Positions 53,274 to 63,054 of a stretch of 64,000 nt of DNA are shown in pieces. The stretch is taken from contig NZ_JAKVTW010000001.1 in NCBI RefSeq assembly GCF_022489065.1, positions 248,001 through 312,000 on the forward strand, given 5' to 3'. This stretch comes from Vreelandella neptunia. Lineage in GTDB: Bacteria > Pseudomonadota > Gammaproteobacteria > Pseudomonadales > Halomonadaceae. Position 1 is the first letter of the stretch; every line of letters begins with the position of its first letter. The notes under the pieces were generated by a model, which saw nothing but the letters and a program-made list of their open reading frames with translations, searched no databases and was not told where the DNA came from. Both the position numbers and the translations under genes were made by a program.

Positions 53274-55549
53274 CCCTCGCCACGTTCGGCCAAGCGCTGC
53301 AACTGTTCAGCGCCTGCTCGGTAGGGGGCAGGCCACTCCACTTCGCTGTCACCTAAGCCTGCGGCAACGTGGAGCAGCCAATAAGGGTCAGCCAGATGAG
53401 GGCGGGCGATACACACTAAGTCCGCACGCCCAGCTATCAGAATCGAGTTCACGTGGTCGGCCTGATAAATATTGCCCACCGCCATGGTGGCAATCGATGC
53501 CTCGTTACGGATCCGATCAGAGAAGGGTGTCTGGAACATGCGGCCATACACCGGTTTGGCCTGGGTGGAGGTTTGCCCGGCAGAGACATCAATAATATCC
53601 ACCTCCGCATCGCGCAGCCGCTTGGCGATCTCCACCGCATCGTCGGGAGTGATGCCTTCATCGCCGCACCAGTCGTTGGCAGAAATGCGTACCGAAAGCG
53701 GTTTATGAGCGGGCCAAACGCTGCGCACGGCGTTGATGACCTCAAGCGGATAGCGCAGGCGGTTGTCCAGCGAACCGCCATACTCGTCGTCACGGTGATT
53801 GGTTAAAGGAGTGATAAACGAAGAGAGCAGGTAGCCGTGGGCGGCGTGAATCTCGATCATATCGAAGCCTGCGCGGTCGGCCATCATCGCAGCGCTAACG
53901 AACTCATCGCGTACCCGCTCCATATCTTGCCGATCCATGGCCTTCGGCACTTGATTGCGCGCTGACCAAGCCATATCAGAGGCTGCCATTATCGGCCAGT
54001 TGCCCTCGGCAAGCGGGGCGTCCATCTCCTGCCAGCCCAATTGAGTAGAGCCCTTCGCGCCAGAGTGACCGATTTGGGCACACAGCTTGGTGTTGGTTTC
54101 TGTATGCACAAAATCGCATAGCCGTTTCCACGCAGCTTCATGCTCCGGGGCGTACAGCCCTGGGCAGCCGGGGGTGATCCGCCCGGTGGGGCTAACGCAA
54201 GTCATCTCGGTATACACCAGGCCTGCACCGCCTTTGGCGCGCTCGGCGTAGTGGCTAAAGTGCCAATCGGTAGGGCTGCCATTGATGGCTTTGTACTGCG
54301 CCATGGGGGAGACCACCACGCGGTTAGCCAGCTTCATCTCGCGCAATTGGTAGGGCGCAAACATCGGTGCCCGGGCGCTGTCAGGGTTGCCCGCCTGGGT
54401 TTGAAACCAGCGCTCGGCGCTCTCCAACCACTGTGGATCCCGCACCCGCAGGTTCTCGTGACTGATGCGCTGTGAACGTGTCAGTAACGAGTAGTTAAAC
54501 TGCACCGGGTCGAGATCCAGGTAGCGCTCTATCTGCTCAAACCACTCGGTGGAATTACGCGCCGCCGACTGCAAGCGCAGCACTTCGAAGCGGCGCTCCT
54601 CTTCGTAGCGGGTGACGGCAGCCTGCATACTGCTTTCACTATGTAAGCAGTTAGCCAGCGAGATAGCGCTTTCCAGGGCGAGCTTGGAGCCCGAACCAAT
54701 CGAGAAGTGGGCAGTCGCCGCGGCATCGCCCATCAGCACCACGTTTTCATAGCTCCAGCGTTCGCAAAGCACCCGGGGAAAGTTGATCCACGCCGAGCCG
54801 CGAATATGGTTGGCATTGGTCATCAAAGCATGATCATCGAGATGCTTGGCAAAAATTTGCTCGCAAACCGTGATTGATTCCTGCTGGTTCATCTCGCCAA
54901 AGCCAAACGCCTGCCAGGTGGCTTCGCTGCACTCAACGATAAAGGTCGCTGTATCCTTATCAAATTGATACGCGTGAGCCCAGACCCAGCCATGTTCGGT
55001 CTTCTCGAAGATAAACGTAAAGGCGTCGTTGAAAGTCTGGTGCGTACCTAGCCAAACAAATTTACACGCCCGCACATCAATATCGGGTTTGAAATGTTCG
55101 GCATAGGTTTGGCGGGTGCGGGAGTTGAGGCCATCGGCGGCGAGTACTAGGTCGTACTCTTTTCGGTACTGCTCAATTGTGTCTTCCGTTGCATCGGTTT
55201 CAAAGCGCATCTCGACGCTCAGCTCGCGAGCGCGCTCTTGGAGCAGAATTAACAGCTGGCGGCGGCCAATGCCGCAAAAGCCGTGGCCGGTGGAGACCGT
55301 TTTTACGCCTTTATGCACAACCGCAATATCATCCCAGTAGGCGAAATGCTCACGAATGCGCTCTGCACTCACCGGGTCGTTCGCCGCTAAGTTGTCGAGG
55401 GTTTCGTCTGACAGCACCACGCCCCAGCCAAAGGTATCGTCTGCCCGGTTGCGCTCAATGATGACCATCTCGTGAGAGGGGTCCTGCAGCTTCATGCTAA
55501 TAGCAAAATAGAGGCCGGCAGGCCCTCCACCCAGGCAGGCGATTCTCAT
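53264..55549 (-). CDS. 2-aminobenzoyl-CoA monooxygenase/reductase (bifunctional; also annotated salicylyl-CoA 5-hydroxylase)
   Basis: A 761-residue fusion and the key enzyme of the cluster. The N-terminal half (about 1-370) is a flavin monooxygenase with [10 protein letters not shown], the DG motif [10 protein letters not shown] and [14 protein letters not shown]. The C-terminal half (about 385-760) is an Old Yellow Enzyme type reductase with [25 protein letters not shown] and RVS-type active-site residues. This fusion is known to hydroxylate 2-aminobenzoyl-CoA and reduce the ring, losing aromaticity. I chose the ATG at 55549, after GGAGAA; a longer frame starts at 55612. Salicylyl-CoA hydroxylation is the alternative, but that enzyme does not need the reductase half. 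Confidence 0.9.
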   Translation of the reverse strand: MRIACLGGGPAGLYFAISMKLQDPSHEMVIIERNRADDTFGWGVVLSDETLDNLAANDPVSAERIREHFAYWDDIAVVHKGVKTVSTGHGFCGIGRRQLLILLQERARELSVEMRFETDATEDTIEQYRKEYDLVLAADGLNSRTRQTYAEHFKPDIDVRACKFVWLGTHQTFNDAFTFIFEKTEHGWVWAHAYQFDKDTATFIVECSEATWQAFGFGEMNQQESITVCEQIFAKHLDDHALMTNANHIRGSAWINFPRVLCERWSYENVVLMGDAAATAHFSIGSGSKLALESAISLANCLHSESSMQAAVTRYEEERRFEVLRLQSAARNSTEWFEQIERYLDLDPVQFNYSLLTRSQRISHENLRVRDPQWLESAERWFQTQAGNPDSARAPMFAPYQLREMKLANRVVVSPMAQYKAINGSPTDWHFSHYAERAKGGAGLVYTEMTCVSPTGRITPGCPGLYAPEHEAAWKRLCDFVHTETNTKLCAQIGHSGAKGSTQLGWQEMDAPLAEGNWPIMAASDMAWSARNQVPKAMDRQDMERVRDEFVSAAMMADRAGFDMIEIHAAHGYLLSSFITPLTNHRDDEYGGSLDNRLRYPLEVINAVRSVWPAHKPLSVRISANDWCGDEGITPDDAVEIAKRLRDAEVDIIDVSAGQTSTQAKPVYGRMFQTPFSDRIRNEASIATMAVGNIYQADHVNSILIAGRADLVCIARPHLADPYWLLHVAAGLGDSEVEWPAPYRAGAEQLQRLAERGEGWI

Positions 55550-55941
55550 TATTCTTCTCCACGGGAAAATACACTCTGTTTTGAAGATAGGAGAGGTATG
55601 TGTAAAATTCAAGCTTAAAATGTTTAGGTTTAAAATATATTTTGACGAATATTTGACACTCTAAAGTCGCCTCTACTCGCAATGGCGACCGGAAGGTGAG
55701 AGCATAAATATAATTAATGTAATGCTGGTGTTAGCCGCTTGAGAGCAGTGTTTATGCGGCGTATTCGAAAGCGTTATTAGCAGTAAACGTTAAGTACCAA
55801 AGAAACCGTACCCGCTGGGATTGACAGCGGTAGGAGGAGGCGCGAACCTAGGCCTACCGTTGTTCTGAACGGCTAAGCACAGTCCAAATTAGTGTTATTA
55901 AAAGGTGCTTAGTCAAAAGGTGAGTTTAAGGAGAAAGCCCC
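55550..55941. other. Divergent intergenic region between the anthranilate cluster and rsd
   Basis: A 392-base stretch without a gene. The part next to the monooxygenase gene (55580-55660) is strongly AT-rich and contains the operator-like palindrome listed separately. The rest, ahead of rsd, shows no repeat or RNA gene that I can identify. Confidence 0.5.
55632..55643. promoter_or_regulatory. AT-rich palindrome, candidate MarR operator
   Basis: AAAATATATTTT is a perfect 12-base palindrome 83 bases upstream of the monooxygenase start. The surrounding AT-rich sequence could hold the leftward promoter. The regulator assignment is inferred from the cluster's own MarR gene. Confidence 0.35.
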
Positions 55942-56430
55942 ATGCTCGAAGATTGCAAAAATGCCCTGGAGCGCTGGGGAGGCGTGCATGTTTTGATCGA
56001 CCGCTGGCTGGATCAACGTCGGCAGTTATTGATCAGCTTCATAGAGTTGAAGGAAGCGTGTGACGCTGAACTGGAAGCCGTTAGCAAAGCGCCTATTGAT
56101 ACCTTCAGTGAGCAGTTGATGGACTACATCAGCGCCGGCCATTTTGAAATTTATCCTCAGCTGTCGGAAGAGGCGCAGGCCTTTGGCGATGAGGGTGCAC
56201 TGCTTATCGCTGAGAAGTTGCTAGAGCGTTTAGAGATGTCGACCGAGATGGTCTTGGAGTTTGATACCGACTTTGGCTCCACGCTCAGCTGCGAGCAAAA
56301 TATTGCCCGGTTACCAGCCTGGATCGATCGCCTAGCCCGCGGCCTCACCGAACGCTTCGCCCTGGAAGACCAGTTAATCGCACGTTTACACGCCGCTCAC
56401 AGCCCACAGCACACCAAAACCCCCGCTTAA
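55942..56430 (+). CDS. rsd: Rsd/AlgQ family anti-sigma-70 factor
   Basis: A 162-residue all-helical protein that binds the housekeeping sigma factor and lowers its activity in stationary phase. The LIDRWLDQRRQLLISF, DYISAGHFEIYPQL and ERFALEDQLI stretches match the family. The ATG follows AAGGAG. In pseudomonads the homologue AlgQ also affects alginate. It lies alone between the anthranilate cluster and the efflux genes. Confidence 0.9.
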   Translation: MLEDCKNALERWGGVHVLIDRWLDQRRQLLISFIELKEACDAELEAVSKAPIDTFSEQLMDYISAGHFEIYPQLSEEAQAFGDEGALLIAEKLLERLEMSTEMVLEFDTDFGSTLSCEQNIARLPAWIDRLARGLTERFALEDQLIARLHAAHSPQHTKTPA

Positions 56431-56483
56431 GCCCTCTATTATACAGGCGCCGCCATGCGGCGCTTTAGCTCCTGCATAATTAC

Positions 56484-56546
56484 CCCAAACCCCGGCACCG
56501 CTACGCGCTGCTCCCGCGGGTGCGCCTTCGGCTTACCACGCGCTAC
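56484..56546 (-). repeat. Reverse-oriented half-unit of the GTAGCGCGTGG repeat family
   Basis: On the minus strand it reads GTAGCGCGTGGTAAGC, GGCGCACCCGCGGGAGCAG, GCGTAGCGGTGCCGGGGTTT and then leaves the consensus. It is the same half, ending at the same point, as 35670-35729 and 62658-62717. Confidence 0.85.
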
Positions 56547-56604
56547 TAAATCACGCGTGCACATAAAACGGTGGGTGCCCAATAATGGATTCACACCTCA
56601 CCAT

Positions 56605-59600
56605 TTACCTATCACGCCGCAACTTACCCCCAATCACTAACATACAAGGGGTGAGCAGCAGGGTAAGCGCGGTGCCGAAGGTGAGGCCGCCGGCGATGGC
56701 GCTCGACATCTGTGTCCACCACTGGGCGGAGGGGGCGTTAAAGCCCAGGGCAGGGGTAAACAGATCGACATTGATCCCCAACACCATCGGCATCAATCCG
56801 AGCACCGTGGTAATGGCCGTTAACAGCACTGGGCGCAGGCGCAAACAGCCCGCTTCTAGCGCGGCTTCTCCAGGTGACATACCCTGGCCGCGCAGCTCGT
56901 TGTAGGTATCGATCAATACGATATTGTTATTGACCACGATGCCCGCCAGGGCAATCACGCCCATGCCCACCATCACGATCCCGAAAGCCTGACCGGTAAT
57001 CAGCAGCCCCATCAACACCCCGGCGGTGGAGAACACGATCGCCGAAAGCACTAATCCCGCCTGATAGAAACTGTTGAACTGGGTTACCAGAATCAGCGCC
57101 ATCAAACCAATAGCAATCATGAACGCGCTGGCCAGGAACTGCATCGACTCCTGCTGATCCTCCTGCTCACCCGCCACATTGACCATTAAGCCATCAGGCA
57201 GGCTGTCGCTGCCCGCATCGAGCAACGCCCGCAGGCGCTCATCGGCGAGGTAACCCGGGGCAAGGTCTGCATCAATAGTAATCGCCCGGCGGCCATCGAT
57301 ACGGTTAAGAGTGCCGACTTTGGGCGCCGGTTCAAGGGTCACAAAATGGGAAATCGGCACCTGGCCGCGCTGGGTATTGATGGTCAAGCGCTCCAATTGA
57401 TCCAGCGAGCGCCAGTTTTGCGGCAGGCGCACGCGGATATCCACTTCATCACTAACTTCGGGCGGACGATAGCTTGCCACCTGCAGTCCCGTTGTCAGCA
57501 GTTGCACCGCGCTACCAATGGTCGTGACATCGGTGCCCATGCGCGCCGCGGCTTCGCGATCTACATTCACCTGCCACTCCACGCCGGGTAGGCTGCGGTT
57601 ATCCTGAATGTCGGTAAAGCCACCCAGCTCACGCATTAGCTGGGTTAGCTGATTAACCCCTGCGTCAGCAACATCAGGGCTCGTGGCGCTCACCTCAAGC
57701 ACGATGGGCTTGCCACCGCCGGGGCCCATCTCCTGCTCCTGAAACTCTAATGTAATACCGGGAATATCCCCTGCGCGCTCGGCCATATCATCCAGAATGG
57801 CCTGGGCAGGGCGTCGCTCATGCCAGTCGACAAACTGGAACTGCAGCATACCAACTACATCGTTGCCCATCTGCTCGTTAGGCACTGCAAACGAGCGCGC
57901 ATAGAGCGCTCGCACTTCGCTCATGCCGGACAGTTTGGCTTCTATCCGCTGCACAATGGCATCAGTTTCCACAGCGGAGAAGTCGCCCCGGGCGCGCACC
58001 AATACTTGAGCGCTATCGGGCTCTACGCTGGGGAAAAAATCGACGCCGTGATTGAAGCGCGCATAGCCGGTATACAGCAGCGCCATTAACAGCACCGTCA
58101 CCAGCAGCACCCAGGCAGGGTGCATCAGCAGCCTGGACAGCAGATGGCGATAGCCGCGCCCGAATGACGTTGTGGATTCTTCATGATGAGTCGTTGATTG
58201 CTTGGCATCACTACGAGTAAACAGGCGCCCAAGTGCGGGCAAAAATATCAGCGCCATGGCAAGCGACGCCAGCAGGCATAAAATTACCGTAGCGGGCAGG
58301 TACTTCATAAACTGGCCGACCACGCCGGGCCAGAACAGTAAGGGAATAAACACCGCCAGCGTCGTGGCCGTTGAGGCAATCACAGGCCAGCTCATACGTG
58401 AAGCGGCGTTTAGCCACGCTTCATGAGGCGTTTGCCCATCCCGTAAATGACGATCGGCAAGTTCACTGACCACGATGGCACCGTCAACCAGCATGCCCGC
58501 CACCAAAATCAGCGCAAACAGCACCACGATATTGAGCGTAAAACCAAATGCCCACACCAGCAGAATGCCGGTTAAAAAGGCGCCGGGAATAGTCAGGCCG
58601 ACCAGCAATGCCATGCGCCAACCCATCACCGCCACCACCACAATCAGCACCAGCACCACGGCGGTCAGTACGTTGTTGAGTAGCTCAGAGAGCATGTTCT
58701 CAACGGTGGTCGACTCATCCAAAATGGTAGTGAAGTGGAGCTGCTCCGGGAGTAAATCATCGGCTTCCGCCAGGCGCTCCCGAACCGCGCCAATAGTGGC
58801 GATGATATTGGCACCGGCGCGTTTGGAAACCTCCAGCACGACCGCAGGCTGATCATCAATACGGGCAAAGCCTTCCGGCTCTTTATAGGTAGGATTGATC
58901 CACGCCACATCGCCAAAGGTAACGACACGATCCTCATCGACCTTGACCGGCATATTCATGACGTCCTCAAGGGACTCAATAATGCCGGGGACTTTTAGGG
59001 CCAGCCGCCCCGCGCCGGTATCCAAACTGCCTGCGGCTACCAATCGATTATTGCGCGATACCTGATTAAACAGCGCGTCAAAATCGACCCCGTAGCTCTC
59101 CAGTACCAGCGGATCAACGACGATCTCTAGCAGGTCTTCACGATCCCCGGCAATATCGACTTCCAGCACATCGGCGATGCCTTCGATCTCTTCTTGCAGG
59201 CGCCGAGCAATGGTAATGCGCTCCCGAGTATCCAGTTGCCCTGATAGGCCAATGGTCAACACCGGAAACTCTGAAACGTTAACCTCCATCACCCGCGGCT
59301 CATCGGCCTCTGAAGGAAGCTCGCTGCGGGCAATGTCCACTCGGTCACGCACATCGGTTAGCGCGGTGTCGGGGTCAAAGCCAGGGTCGAACTCCAGCGT
59401 GATCGAGCCATGGCCTTCGCTGGACTGGGCGGTGAATTGGCGCAACCCCTCAATGCCACGCAGCTCCTGCTCCATGGGGCGAATCAGCAGCCGCTCGCCA
59501 TCTTCGGGGCTTACGCCCTCCAGCGACAGCGAGACGTAAATCATCGGGATGGTGACGTCGGGGTTGGCTTCTTTAGGAATCATCTGCCAAGCAGTGATGC

Positions 59601-59676
59601 CCGCCAGCAGCAGGCTCACCAACAGCAGTAACGTCGTGCGGGTGTGGGCTAGCGCCGCATTAATCAACTGGCGCAT
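56605..59676 (-). CDS. RND efflux transporter permease (AcrB/HAE1-like)
   Basis: A 1023-residue inner-membrane proton-driven exporter with the usual twelve-helix layout and two large periplasmic loops. It starts with INAALAHTRTTLLLLVSLLL as first helix. Helix four reads AGMLVDGAIVVSE: one of the two proton-relay aspartates of AcrB (D407) is kept and the second is glycine. I chose the ATG at 59676; the frame goes to 59724 but that would lie deep inside the adaptor gene. It overlaps the adaptor gene by 17 bases. No outer-membrane channel gene is nearby. The substrate is unknown. Confidence 0.9.
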   Translation of the reverse strand: MRQLINAALAHTRTTLLLLVSLLLAGITAWQMIPKEANPDVTIPMIYVSLSLEGVSPEDGERLLIRPMEQELRGIEGLRQFTAQSSEGHGSITLEFDPGFDPDTALTDVRDRVDIARSELPSEADEPRVMEVNVSEFPVLTIGLSGQLDTRERITIARRLQEEIEGIADVLEVDIAGDREDLLEIVVDPLVLESYGVDFDALFNQVSRNNRLVAAGSLDTGAGRLALKVPGIIESLEDVMNMPVKVDEDRVVTFGDVAWINPTYKEPEGFARIDDQPAVVLEVSKRAGANIIATIGAVRERLAEADDLLPEQLHFTTILDESTTVENMLSELLNNVLTAVVLVLIVVVAVMGWRMALLVGLTIPGAFLTGILLVWAFGFTLNIVVLFALILVAGMLVDGAIVVSELADRHLRDGQTPHEAWLNAASRMSWPVIASTATTLAVFIPLLFWPGVVGQFMKYLPATVILCLLASLAMALIFLPALGRLFTRSDAKQSTTHHEESTTSFGRGYRHLLSRLLMHPAWVLLVTVLLMALLYTGYARFNHGVDFFPSVEPDSAQVLVRARGDFSAVETDAIVQRIEAKLSGMSEVRALYARSFAVPNEQMGNDVVGMLQFQFVDWHERRPAQAILDDMAERAGDIPGITLEFQEQEMGPGGGKPIVLEVSATSPDVADAGVNQLTQLMRELGGFTDIQDNRSLPGVEWQVNVDREAAARMGTDVTTIGSAVQLLTTGLQVASYRPPEVSDEVDIRVRLPQNWRSLDQLERLTINTQRGQVPISHFVTLEPAPKVGTLNRIDGRRAITIDADLAPGYLADERLRALLDAGSDSLPDGLMVNVAGEQEDQQESMQFLASAFMIAIGLMALILVTQFNSFYQAGLVLSAIVFSTAGVLMGLLITGQAFGIVMVGMGVIALAGIVVNNNIVLIDTYNELRGQGMSPGEAALEAGCLRLRPVLLTAITTVLGLMPMVLGINVDLFTPALGFNAPSAQWWTQMSSAIAGGLTFGTALTLLLTPCMLVIGGKLRRDR

Positions 59677-60793
59677 GAACGCTATCCTGCCCGGCTTGCG
59701 GTTGCGAAATAGTGGCGTCTTCAACTGGCACTGGTGTCACCGTGTCGCCGGTTTCTACCATGCCTGCGCCAAGCGTAATCAGGCGCAGCGGGTCGGGTAG
59801 GCCGGTGACATAGGCGCGTTGAATATCAGCACTCACCAGCTCCACGGCGGTCTGCTGCACCTGATCGTTCTCATCCAGATGCTTGACCGCCAGTTGGCCT
59901 TCGCTGTTCAAGCTGAGCAGCGCAGGCGACAGGGTGTGCACCTGGCGGGGTGGCAGCGTAATCGTCAGTTCCGCGCTACCGCCGGCTAGACGTTTATCCG
60001 CCGGGTTATCCAGCGTGGCTTCGATGTAAAAAGTGCGCGTGGCCTCTTCGGCACGGTGGCTAATAAAGGTCAGCTCGCCTTCAAGGTGGTCGCCATTGAG
60101 TAATCGTGCGGTGACTGGCAATCCCTCGCTCAAATCGCCTACTTGCTGCTGGGACACCCAGGCGGCACCCTTCAAGCGTCGGTCGTCGACCAACTGGCCC
60201 CACTCTTCACCGGGCTGCAGCAAATCGCCTAGCTCGACCTGTACGCGACCGAGCACACCATCAAAAGGTGCGGTGGGGCGGCTATCATCCAGCTGGTTTT
60301 GCAACTGCGCCACCGAGGCGGCGCTGGCGCTCAAGGCGCTCTGCAGGCGCAGTAGCTCTGGCTGAGAGATCAGCTCCCGCTGGCGTAGGTTGCGCGCGCC
60401 GGCATACTCCGCTTCGGCGACCGCTAGCTCATCGCGGGCCTGCTGCAGTTGCTCGGGCAGAGCGTCGTTATCCAATACCAGCAAAGTGTCGCCTTCTTCA
60501 ACGCGGCTACCCTGAGCCACTGGCTTTTCAGCCACAAAGCCCGCGATGTTGGCGCGCAGTGTGGTTTCGCGTTCAGCGGTCAACTGGCCTTGAACAATCT
60601 GCTGGGGAATAAAGGGCGTGCTCTGCTGCTCCGCAATTTCAACCCGAGGCCCCGAATCGCTACGGGGAGAGGTTTCCGGCGCACTGGTTTGAAAACGCTG
60701 AAAATTACCAAAGGCAAGCCATATCACCAGCGCCAGCACCAGTAGGCTAGCCAAGGCATAAGAGAAGGGTATTCTTCGCATGGGGGCGTCCAT
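59660..60793 (-). CDS. RND efflux periplasmic adaptor subunit
   Basis: A 377-residue membrane-fusion protein. It has an N-terminal membrane anchor (about 8-27) without a lipobox cysteine, and a lipoyl-like domain (VAQGSRVEEGDTLLVLD). A coiled-coil hairpin (about 110-165) and beta-barrel regions follow. It precedes and overlaps the permease gene. The start could be the ATG at 60793 or the one at 60781, which is better placed after GGA. Confidence 0.9.
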   Translation of the reverse strand: MDAPMRRIPFSYALASLLVLALVIWLAFGNFQRFQTSAPETSPRSDSGPRVEIAEQQSTPFIPQQIVQGQLTAERETTLRANIAGFVAEKPVAQGSRVEEGDTLLVLDNDALPEQLQQARDELAVAEAEYAGARNLRQRELISQPELLRLQSALSASAASVAQLQNQLDDSRPTAPFDGVLGRVQVELGDLLQPGEEWGQLVDDRRLKGAAWVSQQQVGDLSEGLPVTARLLNGDHLEGELTFISHRAEEATRTFYIEATLDNPADKRLAGGSAELTITLPPRQVHTLSPALLSLNSEGQLAVKHLDENDQVQQTAVELVSADIQRAYVTGLPDPLRLITLGAGMVETGDTVTPVPVEDATISQPQAGQDSVHAPVD

Positions 60794-61024
60794 GTCCTTA
60801 GCATTACAAGAAAGGAGGGCAAAAAGCCGAAGACACCATAGCGCAACTCAACCTTTTCAGCGAGTGGCACGCCATTGGATGGAAAGCATGTGTGTCAAAT
60901 GGCAAGTAGTCTCATGTCTGATTGAGTTTTTGTCCGGCTGGGCATACCATCTTTGCGTCTTGAGTTCTGTTAAGCCACTCCTCAGGCGAGAACCATCCCT
61001 AGGCGAACCAATCAAGGAGCAATG

Positions 61025-61999
61025 ATGAAAGATCCAGTACGTATTGCGATTACCGGCGGCGCCGGTCAGATCAGCTACTCACTCATTTTCCGCATCGCCG
61101 CTGGCGACATGCTGGGGCCGGATCAACCCGTCATTCTCCAGCTGCTGGAAATTCCCCAGGCAATGGACGCCCTGAACGGCGTGGTGATGGAGGTTAACGA
61201 CTGTGCCTTCCCGCTGGTACAAGACATCGTTGCCACCGATGATCCGAACGTTGCCTTTAAAGACGCTGACTTCGCTCTGCTGGTAGGCGCACGTCCGCGT
61301 GGTCCGGGTATGGAGCGTAAAGACCTGCTGGAAGCCAACGCAGCGATCTTCTCCGTACAAGGTAAAGCACTGAACGACCACGCTAGCCGTGACGTGAAAG
61401 TGCTGGTCGTGGGTAACCCGGCCAACACCAACGCGCTGATTGCTTCTTGCAACGCGCCGAACCTGGATGCGGGTCAGTTCACTGCCATGACGCGTCTGGA
61501 TCATAACCGCGCCCTGACGCAGCTGGCACAGAAAACCGGCAAGCACGTCACTGACGTTGAAAACATGATCATCTGGGGCAACCACAGTGCCACCCAGTAC
61601 CCTGATCTTGCCCAGTGCAAAGTCGACGGCAAAGCAGCGTTCGATCTGGTCGAGCGCGACTGGTACGAAAACGACTTCATCCCCACCGTGCAGCAGCGCG
61701 GCGCGGCAATCATCAAAGCACGTGGCGCCTCTTCTGCCGCCTCTGCTGCTTCTTCAGCCATCGACCACATGCACGACTGGGCGCTGGGTTCCAAAGGCAT
61801 CGTCAGCATGGCGATTCCATCTGACGGCAGCTACGGCATTGAAGAAGGTATCATCTACTCCTACCCAGTGCGTTGCCAGGGTGGCAAGTATGAAATCGTT
61901 CAAGGTTTTGAGCTTGACGAATTCAGCCAAGAGAAGATGAAAGCGACTGAGAAAGAGTTGCGTGAAGAGCGTGCCGCGGTCGAGCACCTACTCGGCTAA
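61025..61999 (+). CDS. mdh: Malate dehydrogenase
   Basis: A 324-residue NAD-dependent citric-acid-cycle enzyme of the cytosolic-type (MDH type 2) branch. The nucleotide motif is [16 protein letters not shown], substrate arginines are in [14 protein letters not shown], and the catalytic histidine is in [13 protein letters not shown]. Two ATG codons are adjacent; the second (61025) is better placed, five bases after AAGGAG. A strong terminator follows. Confidence 0.95.
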   Translation: MKDPVRIAITGGAGQISYSLIFRIAAGDMLGPDQPVILQLLEIPQAMDALNGVVMEVNDCAFPLVQDIVATDDPNVAFKDADFALLVGARPRGPGMERKDLLEANAAIFSVQGKALNDHASRDVKVLVVGNPANTNALIASCNAPNLDAGQFTAMTRLDHNRALTQLAQKTGKHVTDVENMIIWGNHSATQYPDLAQCKVDGKAAFDLVERDWYENDFIPTVQQRGAAIIKARGASSAASAASSAIDHMHDWALGSKGIVSMAIPSDGSYGIEEGIIYSYPVRCQGGKYEIVQGFELDEFSQEKMKATEKELREERAAVEHLLG

Positions 62000-62040
62000 A
62001 CGCGCCCGCTGACGCTTTTAAATAAGTGCTAGTAAACGCC

Positions 62041-62070
62041 AACCCCGCAAGCCACGCTTGCGGGGTTTTT
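62041..62070 (+). terminator. Rho-independent terminator after mdh
   Basis: AACCCCGCAAG pairs perfectly with CTTGCGGGGTT around a five-base loop, followed by TTTTT. Confidence 0.92.
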
Positions 62071-62110
62071 AGTTATGGGTAATTGCAATCACCTGATTTT
62101 GCAGATTTTC

Positions 62111-62260
62111 GTAGCGCGTGGTAAGCCTTCGGCGCACCCGCGGGAGCAGCGCGCAGCGGTGCCGGGGTTTGGCTGAGGTGCCACTGGGCGTCGTTCCGCC
62201 GCCATCCGCGGGTGCCTACGAGCGCTCGCTGAACTCGCGTTCTCCGTTACCACGCGCTAC
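62111..62260 (+). repeat. Palindromic repeat unit, array copy 1
   Basis: A full 150-base unit bounded by the inverted ends GTAGCGCGTGGTAA and TTACCACGCGCTAC. Inside are a second inverted pair (GCACCCGCGG and CCGCGGGTGC), GGTGCCGGGGTTTGG and GGCGTCGTTCCGCCGCC. It is preceded and followed by 33-base spacers built on GTGCAATTACCTGATTTTG. Confidence 0.92.
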
Positions 62261-62293
62261 GGCATGTGCAATTACCTGATTTTGAACGTTTTC

Positions 62294-62441
62294 GTAGCGC
62301 GTGGTAAGCGAAGCGCACCCGCGGAAGCAGCGCGTAGCGGTGCCGGGGTTTGGCTGCGGTGCCACTGGGCGTCGTAACGCCGCCACTCGCGGGTGCCTAC
62401 GAACGCTCGTTGAACTCGCGTTCTTCGTTACCACGCGCTAC
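62294..62441 (+). repeat. Palindromic repeat unit, array copy 2
   Basis: A full 148-base unit with the same 14-base inverted ends. It is separated from copies 1 and 3 by 33-base spacers of nearly identical sequence, giving a period of 181-183 bases. Confidence 0.92.
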
Positions 62442-62474
62442 AGCATGTGCAATTACCTGATTTTGCAGGTTTTC

Positions 62475-62624
62475 GTAGCGCGTGGTAAGCCTACGGCGCA
62501 CCCGCGGGAGCAGCGCGAAGCGGTGCCGGGGTTTGGCTGAGGTGCCATTAGGCGTCGTTCCGCCGCCATTCGCGGGTGCCTACGAGCGCTCGTTGAACTC
62601 GCGTTCTTCGTTACCACGCGCTAC
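62475..62624 (+). repeat. Palindromic repeat unit, array copy 3
   Basis: A full 150-base unit with the same inverted ends, followed by another 33-base spacer (62625-62657). Confidence 0.92.
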
Positions 62625-62657
62625 GGTACGTGCAATTACCTGATTTTGCAGGTTTTC

Positions 62658-62717
62658 GTAGCGCGTGGTAAGCCTCCGGCGCACCCGCGGAAGCAGCGCG
62701 AAGCGGTGCCGGGGTTT
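62658..62717 (+). repeat. Repeat unit, array copy 4, half only
   Basis: It begins GTAGCGCGTGGTAAGC and runs to GCGGTGCCGGGGTTT, where unrelated sequence leading to the toxin-antitoxin genes starts. The break point equals that of the half-units at 35729 and 56484. Confidence 0.88.
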
Positions 62718-62726
62718 TTCTTAGGG

Positions 62727-62740
62727 AGCTTTATAAAGCT
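62727..62740. promoter_or_regulatory. Palindrome upstream of the antitoxin gene
   Basis: AGCTTTATAAAGCT is a perfect 14-base palindrome, flanked by GGG and TTCCC, 81 bases before the antitoxin start. Antitoxins usually repress their own promoter through such sites; the role here is inferred. Confidence 0.4.
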
Positions 62741-62820
62741 TTCCCATTTTAGCTACTCGAATTTTCCACAGAAAGCGTGTCAAATGAGTATTCCAGCTAT
62801 TCGTTATAGGGGAGGACATT

Positions 62821-63054
62821 ATGCATGCAATTGAATTTGAGACAGATATTCAAAACGGGGTAGTTAAAATTCCTGAAAAATACGGACATTTAAAGAACCG
62901 TCACGCCAGAATTGTTGTGTTGTATGAAAATACACCAGAGGAATTGAACATCTCCGCTAGTCAAGCTGGAATAGATTTCTCATCTGTCAAAGCGCCATCT
63001 CTGGCCGCTCATGATGGCGTCGAATACCAAAGGAAGCAGCGGGATGAGTGGTAG
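62821..63054 (+). CDS. Putative antitoxin of a VapC-like module
   Basis: A 77-residue protein. The N-terminus (AIEFETDIQNGVVKIPEKYG) resembles the short beta-rich leader of small antitoxins paired with PIN toxins. The C-terminus is charged (EYQRKQRDEW) and may wrap the toxin. The ATG at 62821 follows GGGAGG. It overlaps the toxin gene by 11 bases. I recognise the arrangement rather than a named antitoxin family. Confidence 0.7.
   Translation: MHAIEFETDIQNGVVKIPEKYGHLKNRHARIVVLYENTPEELNISASQAGIDFSSVKAPSLAAHDGVEYQRKQRDEW

Noticed and set aside
53264..55549. Salicylate degradation via gentisyl-CoA as the main role of the cluster
   Set aside because: Not excluded, but the fused reductase domain and the beta-oxidation and RidA-like genes fit 2-aminobenzoyl-CoA better.
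62216..62834. Short reading frames across the repeat array
   Set aside because: They repeat with the array, shift with small length differences between units and match no protein family that I can recognise.
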